DNA from: Verrucomicrobium sp.
GTDB taxonomy: Bacteria; Verrucomicrobiota; Verrucomicrobiia; Methylacidiphilales; UBA1321
Assembly (NCBI GenBank): GCA_017849585.1
Contig: JAFIGT010000033.1
Coordinates: forward strand, 62,001-126,000
Reading direction: 5' to 3'
Length of the DNA stretch: 64,000 bases
Under the pieces are notes generated by a model that had not been told where the DNA came from, did no database searches, and was given only the letters and a program-made list of their open reading frames with translations. A program made the position numbers and the translations under genes. Shown here piece by piece: positions 1-8,318 of the stretch; within the stretch, counting starts at the first letter, position 1; every line of letters begins with the position of its first letter.

Positions 1-39
1 ATCGAATAACCCCCATTTTATTATCGAAAGGAATACCTC

Positions 40-495
40 ATGCGTCATCTCATACTCACAGCTCTGCTGATCGGCCTGCTCTCGGGAGCGGTCCACGCCC
101 AGGAAATTGCCGCCCGCAACGGCGCTCAAGCGACTACCGTCAATGGTGAGATCGTCATCACTTTTGCCTCGAAAAAAGGCGAATGGCCGCCCGCCGTGGG
201 CATCCCGGAAAAGGCATCCGTGGTCGCGGGAAAAAAGATCACGCTTACCTTTGAGGCCAAAGCCACCGAGGCGATGCCTGTGCGCCTTGTGATTTCCGAA
301 TTCGTCGCGCCCTACACACATCTGGCCGGGGCGGAATCGATCAAGCTCGGCACCTCGTGGCAGCCGGTCTCGCTGACTTTCACCGTCAGCGCGACGAGCG
401 CGGCGAATGTGAATCTGCCCTTGATCGTATTTGAAAGTTCCCCCACCAGCGGAGAAGTGCGCGTGCGCAACGTCAAGGCCGTTCCGGCCCCCTAA
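40..495 (+). CDS. Secreted CBM-like single-domain protein
   Basis: A 151-residue protein with a clear signal peptide (hydrophobic stretch at about residues 4-17, likely cleavage after AVHA-Q). A GAAAGGA ribosome-binding site lies 8-10 bases before the ATG. The mature part is one all-beta-looking domain of about 130 residues. It is strikingly similar along its whole length to residues 20-150 of the next protein, sharing KKGEWPPAVGI, APYTHL and VFESSPTSGEVR. That domain resembles carbohydrate-binding modules of the CBM4/9 type, but the assignment is by look only. The gene sits 42 bases before the glycoside hydrolase in the same orientation and is probably cotranscribed. It is a free-standing copy of that enzyme's N-terminal domain. 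Function inferred: extracellular or periplasmic glycan binding. Confidence 0.75.
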   Translation: MRHLILTALLIGLLSGAVHAQEIAARNGAQATTVNGEIVITFASKKGEWPPAVGIPEKASVVAGKKITLTFEAKATEAMPVRLVISEFVAPYTHLAGAESIKLGTSWQPVSLTFTVSATSAANVNLPLIVFESSPTSGEVRVRNVKAVPAP

Positions 496-537
496 TCCTT
501 TCCTTTGAATCGTTTACTCCAGAAAGACCCTCCCTAC

Positions 538-3237
538 ATGCGTTCCTTCATTGTCTCCGTTCTCGTCCTCGGTCTGCTGGCCGGGACCGTCGCCGCCCAG
601 GAACTCTCCGCCCGCAATGGGGCGAAGGCCGATGTTGCCAGCGGTGAAATCGTTGTCCGTTTTGCCGAAAAGAAAGGCGAATGGCCACCCGCTGTCGGCA
701 TCGCCGGAAAGACGGAGGGTGTTGCTGGCAAATCGATCGTACTGGAATTCGAAGCCAAGAGTACGACATCGCTTCCCGTTCGTGTGGTTATCTCCGACTT
801 TGCAGCGCCCTACACCCATCTCTCGCCAGCGCAAACGATTAACATTGGCACGGCGTGGCAAGCCTACTCGCTCACTTTTGCGGTGAGCGCGACGAACGCC
901 GTGAAGATCAATCTGCCGCTGCTCGTTTTCGAGAGCTCTCCCACCAGCGGGGAAGTTCGATTCCGCAATATCAAGACCTCCACGCCAGTAGCGGCTGCAG
1001 CGGCTGCGGCCCTGCCGGCAGTGGAACGGAAGTGGAAGGCCATCGATACGACCAATCTCTTTATCAAGCCTGGTAGCGCGCTCGACTTCACGCCTTTCTT
1101 CGACCAAGCGGCGGCGGGTACGTATGGACGGCTGATCGTGAATAAGAATGGCGAGTTTGCTTTTGCTTCCAAGCCGGACGCGTCGGTGCGCTTCTTCTCG
1201 GTGCAGCTCATGCCGCCGCCGGATTTCACCTTATGGACGGATGAGGATGTGGCGCAGTACGCGGCCGCCATCACGCGCCAGGGCTACAATCTCGTGCGCT
1301 TCCACTTTTTCGATAATCTGATCAATGGCAATTTCCGAGCGGCTCCGCTAAAGGCCACTCTGCCAAACATGGAGCGCTACACGCTGCCGGAGAAGCCGGA
1401 GGAAATCCAATTCGATGCGCGTGCCATCGACCGCTTCCATCTCCTGCTGGCGGAGCTCAAGAAGCGCGGAGTGTACTGGAATCTCGATTTCATGACGTCG
1501 TTTGTCGGCTACTCCAACGGCAAGCTGCAGTCCGCGCCCAAGCAGGGAGGTTTCAACACCAAGGCACAGATGTATGTGAATCCGAATTTCCGCGCCAACT
1601 GGAAAGCGGCGGTCACGCGGTTGCTCAACGACGTGAATCCCTACACCAAGCAGTCAATCAAGAATGATCCCGCCTTGGCTTTGACCACCTGCCTCAACGA
1701 ACCGGAAATCCTGTTCGAACAGCGCAATTACGGTCACGAGTTCGACGGGCCGTGGCATGCTTTCCTCGCGAAGAAATATGGCGATTACAAAAAAATGCGC
1801 GAAGCGTGGGACGGCAAATGTGGTACCACGGTGCTGCCGGAAAATGGCACCTTTGCCGATGTGCCGCCCATCGGCGCGCCGACGGTGCTGACCGATACTC
1901 CGGCTGGTCGCGACATGGCGCAGTGCTGCGGCGGCATGGAATATGAAATGGCGCAGTGGTATCTCGCCACGTTGCGCGAACTTAACTTCCCCGGTCTCGT
2001 CTCGAACTACAATATGCGCACGCGCATTGGCACCGTTCCGGCCCGCTCGCTTTATCCCGTGATCACGATGAACGGCTATCACGCGCATCCGCAGTTCGGC
2101 GAGAGAACCACCGTCAGCCAGGCCAGCTCCTTGGCCGGAGGCGGTGACAGTTTCAAGAGTCAGGCTTTGGCCCGTTTTCTGGATCGGCCGTTTGCGAATA
2201 CGGAATTCGGTCTCGTCTTCTGGAATCCCTATCGTCATGAACAAGGCATGCTCTACGGGGTGGGTGGCGCCTTGCAAAACTGGAGCGCGCTGACCTGTCA
2301 CGCCGAGCAGGTGGTCGATGCCGGGGCCACATTGCGGTGGTTTAACGTCGGAGACGATCCTGTCATTCGCGCTTCTGAAACCATTGAAGCGCTTGCCTTC
2401 CGCCGTGGCGACATCGCCCCGTCGTCGCACACCATCGAGATTCCGCTTACGGATGAATTCATTTATGCCGGTCGCGCGATGAAGGCGCTGGACGACGAAC
2501 TCTCCCGCCTGTGGGTGTTGTGCCGCGTGGGCATTACCTACGGCACGAAGAAGGTGGATTATCCCAAGGTCTTCGCTGTGTCGCCGGACAAGATGGCGGC
2601 CATCGGTGGTAGCATCTGGTTCTCCGAAGTGGCCCGGTCCACCTCCACGACGCAGCTCTCTGCCATTGTGGCCAAGCTCAAGGAAGTGAAAGCATTGCCC
2701 GCAGATAATGAGAGCAATCCCGCGCAAGGCGTGCTGCAGAGCGATACGGGCGAGGTGACGCTCAATACCCGCACCGGTGGCGAAATGTTCGTGCGCGCCC
2801 CGCGCTTCGAAGGCGCGGTGGTGAAGAGTGACAAGAAGGTGAAGCTCGATGCGTTGACGATTGACCAGAGTACCGTTCCGGCTTCGATCACGATGGCGTC
2901 GCTCGACCTTAAGAAGACCCTGCGCGAGGCAAATCGTCTGCTGCTCGTGTTCTCGACCGATGCCCGCAATACGAACATGACCTTCACCGACGCCAAGGAA
3001 GACAAGGTGATCAGTCTCGGTACGTTGCCTGTTCTGGCCCGCACGGGAGAGCTCAAGGTGACGCTCACACGCGCTGCCGCGCCGAAGAAGGTGACCGTCT
3101 ACGCGCTCAAGCTCAATGGCGAACGCGCCGACGAAGTCCCTGCCACGATCTCGGGTAACACGATCGCTCTTGCCATCGACACCGAGAAATTACCCAAGGC
3201 TGGTCCCACACCGTTCTTTGAGCTCGTGGTGGAGTAA
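538..3237 (+). CDS. Secreted clan GH-A glycoside hydrolase with N-terminal CBM-like domain
   Basis: An 899-residue protein when started at the ATG at 538. This start gives a signal peptide (RSFIVSVLVLGLLAGTVAA) matching that of the preceding paralogous protein; a TTG at 505 is possible but would precede the signal peptide with polar residues. Domains: CBM-like (about 22-150), an Ala-rich linker (152-160), a TIM-barrel catalytic domain (about 205-640) and a beta-rich C-terminal part. The catalytic pair fits clan GH-A: an acid/base Glu in CLNEPE near residue 387 and a probable nucleophile Glu in ANTEFG near residue 555. LVRFHFFDN resembles the barrel strand of GH5-like cellulases. The exact family and substrate cannot be told. 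It probably acts outside the cytoplasm on a beta-linked glycan. Confidence 0.8.
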   Translation: MRSFIVSVLVLGLLAGTVAAQELSARNGAKADVASGEIVVRFAEKKGEWPPAVGIAGKTEGVAGKSIVLEFEAKSTTSLPVRVVISDFAAPYTHLSPAQTINIGTAWQAYSLTFAVSATNAVKINLPLLVFESSPTSGEVRFRNIKTSTPVAAAAAAALPAVERKWKAIDTTNLFIKPGSALDFTPFFDQAAAGTYGRLIVNKNGEFAFASKPDASVRFFSVQLMPPPDFTLWTDEDVAQYAAAITRQGYNLVRFHFFDNLINGNFRAAPLKATLPNMERYTLPEKPEEIQFDARAIDRFHLLLAELKKRGVYWNLDFMTSFVGYSNGKLQSAPKQGGFNTKAQMYVNPNFRANWKAAVTRLLNDVNPYTKQSIKNDPALALTTCLNEPEILFEQRNYGHEFDGPWHAFLAKKYGDYKKMREAWDGKCGTTVLPENGTFADVPPIGAPTVLTDTPAGRDMAQCCGGMEYEMAQWYLATLRELNFPGLVSNYNMRTRIGTVPARSLYPVITMNGYHAHPQFGERTTVSQASSLAGGGDSFKSQALARFLDRPFANTEFGLVFWNPYRHEQGMLYGVGGALQNWSALTCHAEQVVDAGATLRWFNVGDDPVIRASETIEALAFRRGDIAPSSHTIEIPLTDEFIYAGRAMKALDDELSRLWVLCRVGITYGTKKVDYPKVFAVSPDKMAAIGGSIWFSEVARSTSTTQLSAIVAKLKEVKALPADNESNPAQGVLQSDTGEVTLNTRTGGEMFVRAPRFEGAVVKSDKKVKLDALTIDQSTVPASITMASLDLKKTLREANRLLLVFSTDARNTNMTFTDAKEDKVISLGTLPVLARTGELKVTLTRAAAPKKVTVYALKLNGERADEVPATISGNTIALAIDTEKLPKAGPTPFFELVVE

Positions 3238-3245
3238 GTTGTAAA

Positions 3246-3274
3246 GGGAAGTCCACATAATCTGCGGACTTCCC
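3246..3274 (+). terminator. Hairpin after the glycoside hydrolase gene
   Basis: Perfect 9-bp arms GGGAAGTCC (3246-3254) and GGACTTCCC (3266-3274) with an 11-base loop start 9 bases after the stop codon. There is no strong T tract, so rho-independent function is likely but not certain. Confidence 0.5.
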
Positions 3275-3331
3275 CTGTCTTAAAAATTGGCATTTGGCAA
3301 TGGCTGGAGGATAAGCTAGGGTCACCGTGCC

Positions 3332-3718
3332 ATGAAAATGTCTACTGTCTCCATTGTCTTCGCCCTGCTCTTTATCGCGCTCGGATTGTTTGGATTCGTC
3401 AGCTACCAGGCCCAAACGGCGCTGATCCCCGCCTACATCGGCGCGGTCCTGCTGATTTGCGGGCTCATGGCGACCAAGGACGAATGGCGCATGCACGCCA
3501 TGCACGGCGCGGTGCTCATCGGCATCATCGGATTTCTCGGCTCGGTTTCGGGCTTGTTGAAATTGCCGAAGCTTCTGGCGGGCGAAGCGCTTGAGCGGCC
3601 CCACGCCGTGACGCTCCAATCGATCATGGCTGTTCTCTGTTTGATCTTCATCGGTCTCTGCGTGAAGTCGTTCATCGACGCCCGCATCGCGCGCCGTAAA
3701 GCCGCAGGCCAGAGCTAA
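3332..3718 (+). CDS. Small multi-pass membrane protein
   Basis: A 128-residue protein made of about four hydrophobic segments (roughly residues 6-25, 31-48, 57-76 and 92-113), with a basic C-terminus (ARIARRKAAGQS) that should lie in the cytoplasm. No catalytic motif is seen and I do not recognise a characterised family. It starts about 60 bases after the hairpin that follows the glycoside hydrolase and ends 13 bases before the beta-lactamase-like gene, so the two are probably cotranscribed. Function unknown; it could be a helper for that enzyme, but nothing in the sequence proves it. Confidence 0.7.
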   Translation: MKMSTVSIVFALLFIALGLFGFVSYQAQTALIPAYIGAVLLICGLMATKDEWRMHAMHGAVLIGIIGFLGSVSGLLKLPKLLAGEALERPHAVTLQSIMAVLCLIFIGLCVKSFIDARIARRKAAGQS

Positions 3719-3731
3719 TCTTCTCCGGGCT

Positions 3732-4544
3732 ATGAAAACGTGGCTGCTGGGCGCGGCGTTTTTGGCGTTATGCACTGGGGCTCTCCTCGCGGAAGCTCCC
3801 GTGGTGCGGAATTGCCGATTGCTCATGGACCCCGCAAGTGGCGAGATCCTCTTGCGCGAAGGGCCGTGCGATGTCCGCCGCAGTCCCTGCTCCACGTTCA
3901 AGGTGCCACTGGCCTTGATGGGATTTGATTCGGGTGTGTTGAAAGATACGCATCATCCCGAGTGGGATTATCTTCCCGAATATCCCTCCAATCGGCCGGA
4001 AGAACAAATCCGCATCAATCCCACCTCGTGGGAGGCGATCTCCGTGGTGTGGTATTCTCAGAAGCTCACCCGTGCGTTGGGCCTGAAAACGTTCCAGAAA
4101 TACGTCGATCAATTCCAGTACGGAAACCGCGATTTGTCCGGTGCTCCGGGCCAGAACAACGGATTGACGAACGCGTGGCTGCAGACCTCGCTGTTGATCT
4201 CGGCGGACGAACAAGCCGCCTTTGTGCGCAAGCTGCTCCAGCGAAAACTGGGTGTTTCCAGTCATGCCTATGAAATGACCGAAGCCGTTCTCCCTCAATT
4301 TCCGGCTGAAGACGGGTGGACATTGACGGGCAAGACCGGTACCGGCTTTCAGGTGAAAGCCGATGGCACCCCCGACCGCAAAAAGCAACTCGGCTGGTTC
4401 ATCGGTTGGGCCACCAAGGGGGAGCGCCGTGTCATCTTCGTTGAGTTCATCATGGACGATATCCCTCAGGAAACCTACGCGGGACTTCGAGCCCGTACCG
4501 GTCTCATCAAGGCGCTACCCGGCCTTCTGGCGAAGAAGCGCTAG
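3732..4544 (+). CDS. Class D (OXA-type) beta-lactamase homologue
   Basis: A 270-residue protein with a signal peptide (KTWLLGAAFLALCTGALLAEA). It carries all the landmark motifs of class D serine beta-lactamases: S54-T-F-K57 (nucleophile plus the lysine that is carbamylated in the family), S104-V-V (SXV), Y130-G-N, a Trp-Leu (149-150) before TSLLISADEQ, and K201-T-G followed by the WFIGW strand. Length is normal for the family. The protein should be periplasmic and hydrolyse beta-lactams; a role in peptidoglycan sensing or as a penicillin-binding relative is the alternative. No BlaR-type regulator is adjacent. The gene lies among housekeeping-like genes with no mobile-element signature, so it looks like an intrinsic chromosomal enzyme. 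Confidence 0.88.
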   Translation: MKTWLLGAAFLALCTGALLAEAPVVRNCRLLMDPASGEILLREGPCDVRRSPCSTFKVPLALMGFDSGVLKDTHHPEWDYLPEYPSNRPEEQIRINPTSWEAISVVWYSQKLTRALGLKTFQKYVDQFQYGNRDLSGAPGQNNGLTNAWLQTSLLISADEQAAFVRKLLQRKLGVSSHAYEMTEAVLPQFPAEDGWTLTGKTGTGFQVKADGTPDRKKQLGWFIGWATKGERRVIFVEFIMDDIPQETYAGLRARTGLIKALPGLLAKKR

Positions 4545-4571
4545 AATCTTTTTGCAACGGCTCAAGGGCTT

Positions 4572-4895
4572 CTATCCGGGGTTAATTGGACCCATCAGTG
4601 CTATGGTGAGCCAGGGAAGGGTGTAAAGCACGCTTAGTATTTGCAAGAGGAGCGTGGCGATTCGTATCGGCCAGCTCGTGGCTTTCCAGAACACATAAAT
4701 GAGACTGCCCAGAGTCGTGAGTGGGGTGATGGGCAATAAGATGAGGACAGTCCAAAGCAATGGCTCCATCCACTTTGGATGGCTCCACCAATTCCTTGCT
4801 AATAGAAGTAACGCGTGGGCCAGCCAAAGTATATTCGGTAAAACCATCCAGAATAATCCCGGGAGCGAGAGCTGTGTTTTTGGAGAGGGAATCAT
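4572..4895 (-). CDS. Small membrane protein coupled to ispH
   Basis: A 107-residue protein with three hydrophobic segments (about residues 13-33, 46-66 and 78-101) and many Trp and Leu residues. Its ATG overlaps the stop codon of ispH in the four-base form ATGA, so translation is probably coupled. No known family is recognised and there are no charged catalytic residues. It is likely an inner-membrane protein of unknown function. Because of its length and the operon overlap I think it is a real gene, though short hydrophobic reading frames can be spurious. Confidence 0.5.
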   Translation of the reverse strand: MIPSPKTQLSLPGLFWMVLPNILWLAHALLLLARNWWSHPKWMEPLLWTVLILLPITPLTTLGSLIYVFWKATSWPIRIATLLLQILSVLYTLPWLTIALMGPINPG

Positions 4896-5785
4896 TTTGC
4901 TTTTGCTCCAGCATGTAAGTTCGGTTTGTTTTCTTGTGCCGTAGCTATTTGCGTCATTTCTTGCTCGACGGCGTCAACCACCGCATCCGGCGTAGACGTG
5001 CCCGCGGTCAGACCGACGCGCGCGACGTTAATCAACCACTCGGTGCGCAGATCGTGCGGGCCTTCCACCGAGTAGGCGCGCACGCCGTACGATTGCGCGG
5101 CGAGGACGAGTTGCCGGGTGTTGTTGCTCTCGCGACCTCCGACCACGACGACGGTTTCCACCTCGGCGCAGAGTTCGCGTAGGGCGTTCTGCCGGTCTTT
5201 CGTGGGCTGGCAAACCGTGTCGGCAAAATAGAGCGCCTGCGTGGGCCGCAGTAAGCGGATGCACAGGACCAGATCACGCACGCGCTCGATCGGCTGGGTG
5301 GTTTGCGAAACGACGCCGAGTCCGCGCTCCGGGGGTAGTTTGGCGATGTCGGATTCCGTTTCAATTACGGTGGCCGCGGGATAATCGCCCGTCAGGCCAA
5401 GCACCTCCACGTGACCGGCCTTGCCGATCACCACGGGATGCAATCCCATCGCGACGAATTCCTGCAGACGATGATGCGCTTTCTGAACCAGAGGGCAGGT
5501 TGTGTCGTGCAACGTGGCGCTGCTTTTCGCCCATACTTCGCGTTGCGTGTCGGAAACACCATGCGCGGTGATGACGTAGTGCGTACCGGGTTGCACGCGC
5601 ACTGTGTTGATATTCTCCGCGACGTCGACCCCTTGCTCACGGAGCGATTGCAGGACATCGGGGTTGTGGACCAATTGACCCAGCACCGTGACCGGGCCTG
5701 ATTGCGCGGCGACCTGTCCTGCGATCGCAATCGCGTCGCGCACGCCGAAACACATTCCGTAGACTCTGGCTCGTTTGATGATCAT
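4892..5785 (-). CDS. ispH: 4-hydroxy-3-methylbut-2-enyl diphosphate reductase
   Basis: A 297-residue protein from the ATG at 5785; an in-frame ATG at 5827 would add 14 residues and run into the palindrome described next, so the shorter form is preferred. IspH makes IPP and DMAPP in the last step of the MEP isoprenoid pathway, using a [4Fe-4S] cluster. The three cluster cysteines are present (C12 in MCFGV, C97 in DTTCP, C192 in DTVCQPT). So are the LVHNP and TAHGVS histidine motifs, QTT near 161-163 and TAGTSTPD near the C-terminus. GKAGHVEV replaces the usual GHPE and SNNT replaces SNST, both mild variants. It lies downstream of a winged-helix regulator and a palindrome that may control it. 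Confidence 0.95.
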   Translation of the reverse strand: MIIKRARVYGMCFGVRDAIAIAGQVAAQSGPVTVLGQLVHNPDVLQSLREQGVDVAENINTVRVQPGTHYVITAHGVSDTQREVWAKSSATLHDTTCPLVQKAHHRLQEFVAMGLHPVVIGKAGHVEVLGLTGDYPAATVIETESDIAKLPPERGLGVVSQTTQPIERVRDLVLCIRLLRPTQALYFADTVCQPTKDRQNALRELCAEVETVVVVGGRESNNTRQLVLAAQSYGVRAYSVEGPHDLRTEWLINVARVGLTAGTSTPDAVVDAVEQEMTQIATAQENKPNLHAGAKAK

Positions 5786-5810
5786 GAATGATTCCTTTGT
5801 TATTTTGGCT

Positions 5811-5833
5811 ATTACTTTGCATGGCAAAGTAAT
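5811..5833. promoter_or_regulatory. Perfect palindrome upstream of ispH (candidate operator)
   Basis: Arms ATTACTTTGC (5811-5820) and GCAAAGTAAT (5824-5833) are perfectly complementary across three bases. The site lies 25 bases before the ispH start and 13 bases after the stop of the winged-helix gene. Its core fits CTTTGYATRGCAAAG, which recurs at 6796-6810, so it is more likely a protein-binding site than a terminator. Confidence 0.6.
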
Positions 5834-5846
5834 AGATCAAATTTTT

Positions 5847-6143
5847 TTAGCTTCGGCTCGTCTTGATGATTTCCTCCAGCAGCTTCAAATAGACTTGAAA
5901 CGCCTGCCTCCCCTTGGTGGTCAGGGCATAGCGGGTCTGCGGGCGATCCAGCATTTCCTTGGTGAAGGAGACGTACCCAGCCTGGTGCAACGTGCGCAGG
6001 TGGGTGATCAGATTGCCGTCGCTCATGTTGAGCTGCGCCTTGAGCTCCTGAAACGGCCACTCGGCCCGCGAGGCGAGGAGCGTCATGATGGACAGACGCC
6101 CCTTCTCGTGGATCAACTTGTCGAGTTTGTCGAAATCGAGCAT
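5847..6143 (-). CDS. Winged-helix transcriptional regulator (HTH_34-like)
   Basis: A 98-residue protein when started at the ATG at 6143, where the sequence becomes typical of the family (MLDFDKLDKLIHEKGRLSIM). An upstream extension to 6416 would overlap the neighbouring membrane-protein gene in another frame and is rejected. It has a winged helix: recognition region about residues 32-55 (LKAQLNMSDGNLITHLRTL) and wing about 56-80 (GYVSF...TRYALTTKGR). It matches the small single-domain regulators often paired with a membrane protein gene, as here (17 bases downstream of it). Two near-identical palindromes flank this pair, one before the membrane protein and one before ispH, and are plausible targets. 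Confidence 0.85.
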   Translation of the reverse strand: MLDFDKLDKLIHEKGRLSIMTLLASRAEWPFQELKAQLNMSDGNLITHLRTLHQAGYVSFTKEMLDRPQTRYALTTKGRQAFQVYLKLLEEIIKTSRS

Positions 6144-6160
6144 GGAGTCCTGGGTAGAGA

Positions 6161-6790
6161 CTAAGCCACCGCTTCGGTTTCGCGTCCGGTCTTCACGGCG
6201 CGCAAGGTGGTGATACCGTAAATCACGTGCAGTACGCCGAATGAGAGGCCCATCGCGGCGGAGCCAAAGAACTGTGGATTTGTGTAAGGATGGCATAGTG
6301 ACCAGAGAAGACCAGTCAGGATGCCGATGACGACAAACGCGCGTCCCAGCCACTGTATTGACGATGGTGCAAATTCCTGGGTGCTCAACAGGGCGAGCCC
6401 ATAAAAAAGCATCCACAACGTCACCAACACTGGAATCGGCGGTAGCATGACCGTAAGTGCGACCCCGGCCAGAAGTGGAGGGATGATGCCACGCAAGGCG
6501 AGCTTCATGCCGGGGGAGATGAAGGGTTCATTACGCAGCCACGCCTGCTTGTGCAACACCACCGCATTGACCACACTGACAAAAATGCAAACGATGATCC
6601 AGGAGGCGACGAAATTTAATTCCGAACCGCTTTGGGCGCAGGCAGTGAGGACTCCCCATCCGCCCAAGGCAATGGCCAGAACGCCGCCGAGGATGGCGGT
6701 GTTGGCGGAGACGGCGCGGTAAATCGTGGCACGCTCCATCAGTGAGCGGATGGTTTTTAGTGTCGTTTCAGCTTCGTTGGCAGTGACCAT
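6161..6790 (-). CDS. Multi-pass membrane protein paired with winged-helix regulator
   Basis: A 209-residue protein from the ATG at 6790; a longer form from 6820 would run through the upstream palindrome. After a polar N-terminus (TANEAETTLKTIRSLMERAT) there are about six hydrophobic segments of which several are joined by short loops. There are no enzymatic motifs. Together with the next gene it forms the common arrangement of a cytoplasmic winged-helix protein and a membrane protein of unknown function; the soluble N-terminus could contact the regulator, but this is inference. A palindrome begins only five bases before its start codon, which suggests repression of the pair by its own regulator. 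Confidence 0.75.
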   Translation of the reverse strand: MVTANEAETTLKTIRSLMERATIYRAVSANTAILGGVLAIALGGWGVLTACAQSGSELNFVASWIIVCIFVSVVNAVVLHKQAWLRNEPFISPGMKLALRGIIPPLLAGVALTVMLPPIPVLVTLWMLFYGLALLSTQEFAPSSIQWLGRAFVVIGILTGLLWSLCHPYTNPQFFGSAAMGLSFGVLHVIYGITTLRAVKTGRETEAVA

Positions 6791-6794
6791 ATTG

Positions 6795-6811
6795 GCTTTG
6801 TATAGCAAAGC
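6795..6811. promoter_or_regulatory. Second copy of the CTTTG-N5-CAAAG palindrome
   Basis: Arms GCTTTG (6795-6800) and CAAAGC (6806-6811) flank TATAG, directly upstream of the membrane-protein/regulator pair. The 15-base core differs from the site before ispH at only two positions. Confidence 0.55.
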
Positions 6812-6863
6812 AATCGGCACGCAAGCGAAATCTTTTGAGTACGAAAGAAATAAAATTCGTCCG

Positions 6864-8318
6864 CTAAACGGGTAGTTTCACCGTGAAGAGTGAGCCCTTG
6901 CCGAGGTGACTCTCCACGGTGACGAGACCGCCGTGCGCGGTCACGATGGCGCGGACAAAGCTCAGCCCGAGGCCTAGACCGCGCTGGGTGCGGCTCGCGT
7001 CGCCACGGAACAAGCGGTTCCAGATGCGGGGCAGATCCTCAGCGGAGATGCCTTCGCCGCTGTCCTGCACGGTCAGCACCACCTGCGCTCCTTCTGCGCG
7101 GATGGCAAGCGACACGTTGCCCTTTTGCGGCGTGTACTTAAGTGCGTTGTCGAGCAGATTGGCGACGACTTGCTGGAGTCGCACGCGGTCGGCATGCAGA
7201 ATGACTCCGGCGGGAAGATCCGTTGCGACGGTGATTTCTTTTTCCTCGGCGATGATGTCGTACAGATCCACAACGGATTCGACCAGCTTGCCGAGGTCGA
7301 CTTCTACGCGGTTGAGCCGCATCGTGCCGGTTTCCGCTTCAGAAATATCCATGAGCGTCATCAACATCGTGCTCACGCGGTCGGACTCCTCCACGCAATC
7401 GGCCAGCGCTTCGCGCAGGGCTTCTGCATTCTCCGGCGATTGCAAGGCCAGTTCCGCCGTCCCGCGCAGGCGGGTGACCGGAGTGCGCAAATCGTGCGCC
7501 ACGTTGTCGAGGGCGGCGCGCATGCCATAGATGAGCGACTCGTTGCGGTCGAGCATGCGGTTGAATAGCGTCACGAGATCGTCGAGCTCATCCCCGTTGC
7601 TCGGGGCTGGTACGCGCGCGCGCATGTCGCCGGTGGAGATGATGGATCGAATTGTCGCGACGAGCTGTCGCAGCGGGAGCAGGGCGCGGTGGGTGATGAT
7701 GGCTCCGCCGCAAAATCCGAGCAGGATCGTCGGCACGAGACCGATGAGAAAGAGCAACCGGAAGCGTTCGAGAAAGCGTGCGCGGTTTTCAGTCAGTAGC
7801 CCCGCCTGCAGCCACGTGCCGTCGCTCGTTGTGGCGGCGGCAGCGCTCCAGATGCGATTCGGATCGTGCGCGGGGATCAGGACGAAGTGGGCGACATCCG
7901 GTTCGCTGGCAGCGGGCAGGGCGCCGAGACGGCGCTGGTCGATGGCCTCGCCGGAGGAGGTCTGCGAGTAGAAAATATTTTGGCGCGGATTCGAAAGCCG
8001 CACGAAAAACGAATCGCGCTCGGCGGCGGCGAGACCGTTGAGTCGTTGTTGCAGGAGCGGCACGCCGCCCTCGTTGTACCAGACGATGCAGAGGCGGACG
8101 CGGTCGAGGGCGATGTCGCGGTCGCGTTGTTGCAGGGTGGCGGCAATAAAGTAATACGCCACGCCATAGAGCGCGCCGAGAGCGATGAGAAGAAAGCCGG
8201 TGTACCAGAGATTCAACCGCAGGCTGAAGGAGCGGCCCGCCCCTTGCCACGCGGTGCTTTTTCCGGCCAATTCCTTGACCAGTTCCGGATGACTGGGCTT
8301 GCTCGATTCGGGGGACAT
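6864..8318 (-). CDS. Two-component sensor histidine kinase
   Basis: A 484-residue membrane kinase. Its ATG shares one base with the stop of the upstream response regulator (TGATG), so the pair is translationally coupled. Order: short cytoplasmic tail, membrane helix 1 (about 36-60), extracytoplasmic domain (61-185), membrane helix 2 (about 188-210), HAMP, HisKA with the phospho-accepting H275 in [13 protein letters not shown], and a HATPase with the N box (LLDNALKY) and glycine-rich boxes ([16 protein letters not shown]). The layout is that of EnvZ/CusS-type kinases partnering OmpR-family regulators. The stimulus cannot be predicted because the sensor domain has no recognisable motif. Confidence 0.93.
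   Translation of the reverse strand: MSPESSKPSHPELVKELAGKSTAWQGAGRSFSLRLNLWYTGFLLIALGALYGVAYYFIAATLQQRDRDIALDRVRLCIVWYNEGGVPLLQQRLNGLAAAERDSFFVRLSNPRQNIFYSQTSSGEAIDQRRLGALPAASEPDVAHFVLIPAHDPNRIWSAAAATTSDGTWLQAGLLTENRARFLERFRLLFLIGLVPTILLGFCGGAIITHRALLPLRQLVATIRSIISTGDMRARVPAPSNGDELDDLVTLFNRMLDRNESLIYGMRAALDNVAHDLRTPVTRLRGTAELALQSPENAEALREALADCVEESDRVSTMLMTLMDISEAETGTMRLNRVEVDLGKLVESVVDLYDIIAEEKEITVATDLPAGVILHADRVRLQQVVANLLDNALKYTPQKGNVSLAIRAEGAQVVLTVQDSGEGISAEDLPRIWNRLFRGDASRTQRGLGLGLSFVRAIVTAHGGLVTVESHLGKGSLFTVKLPV

Noticed and set aside
6144-6416. Longer start for the winged-helix regulator
   Set aside because: The extra 91 residues are unlike the family and would overlap the membrane-protein gene in another frame.
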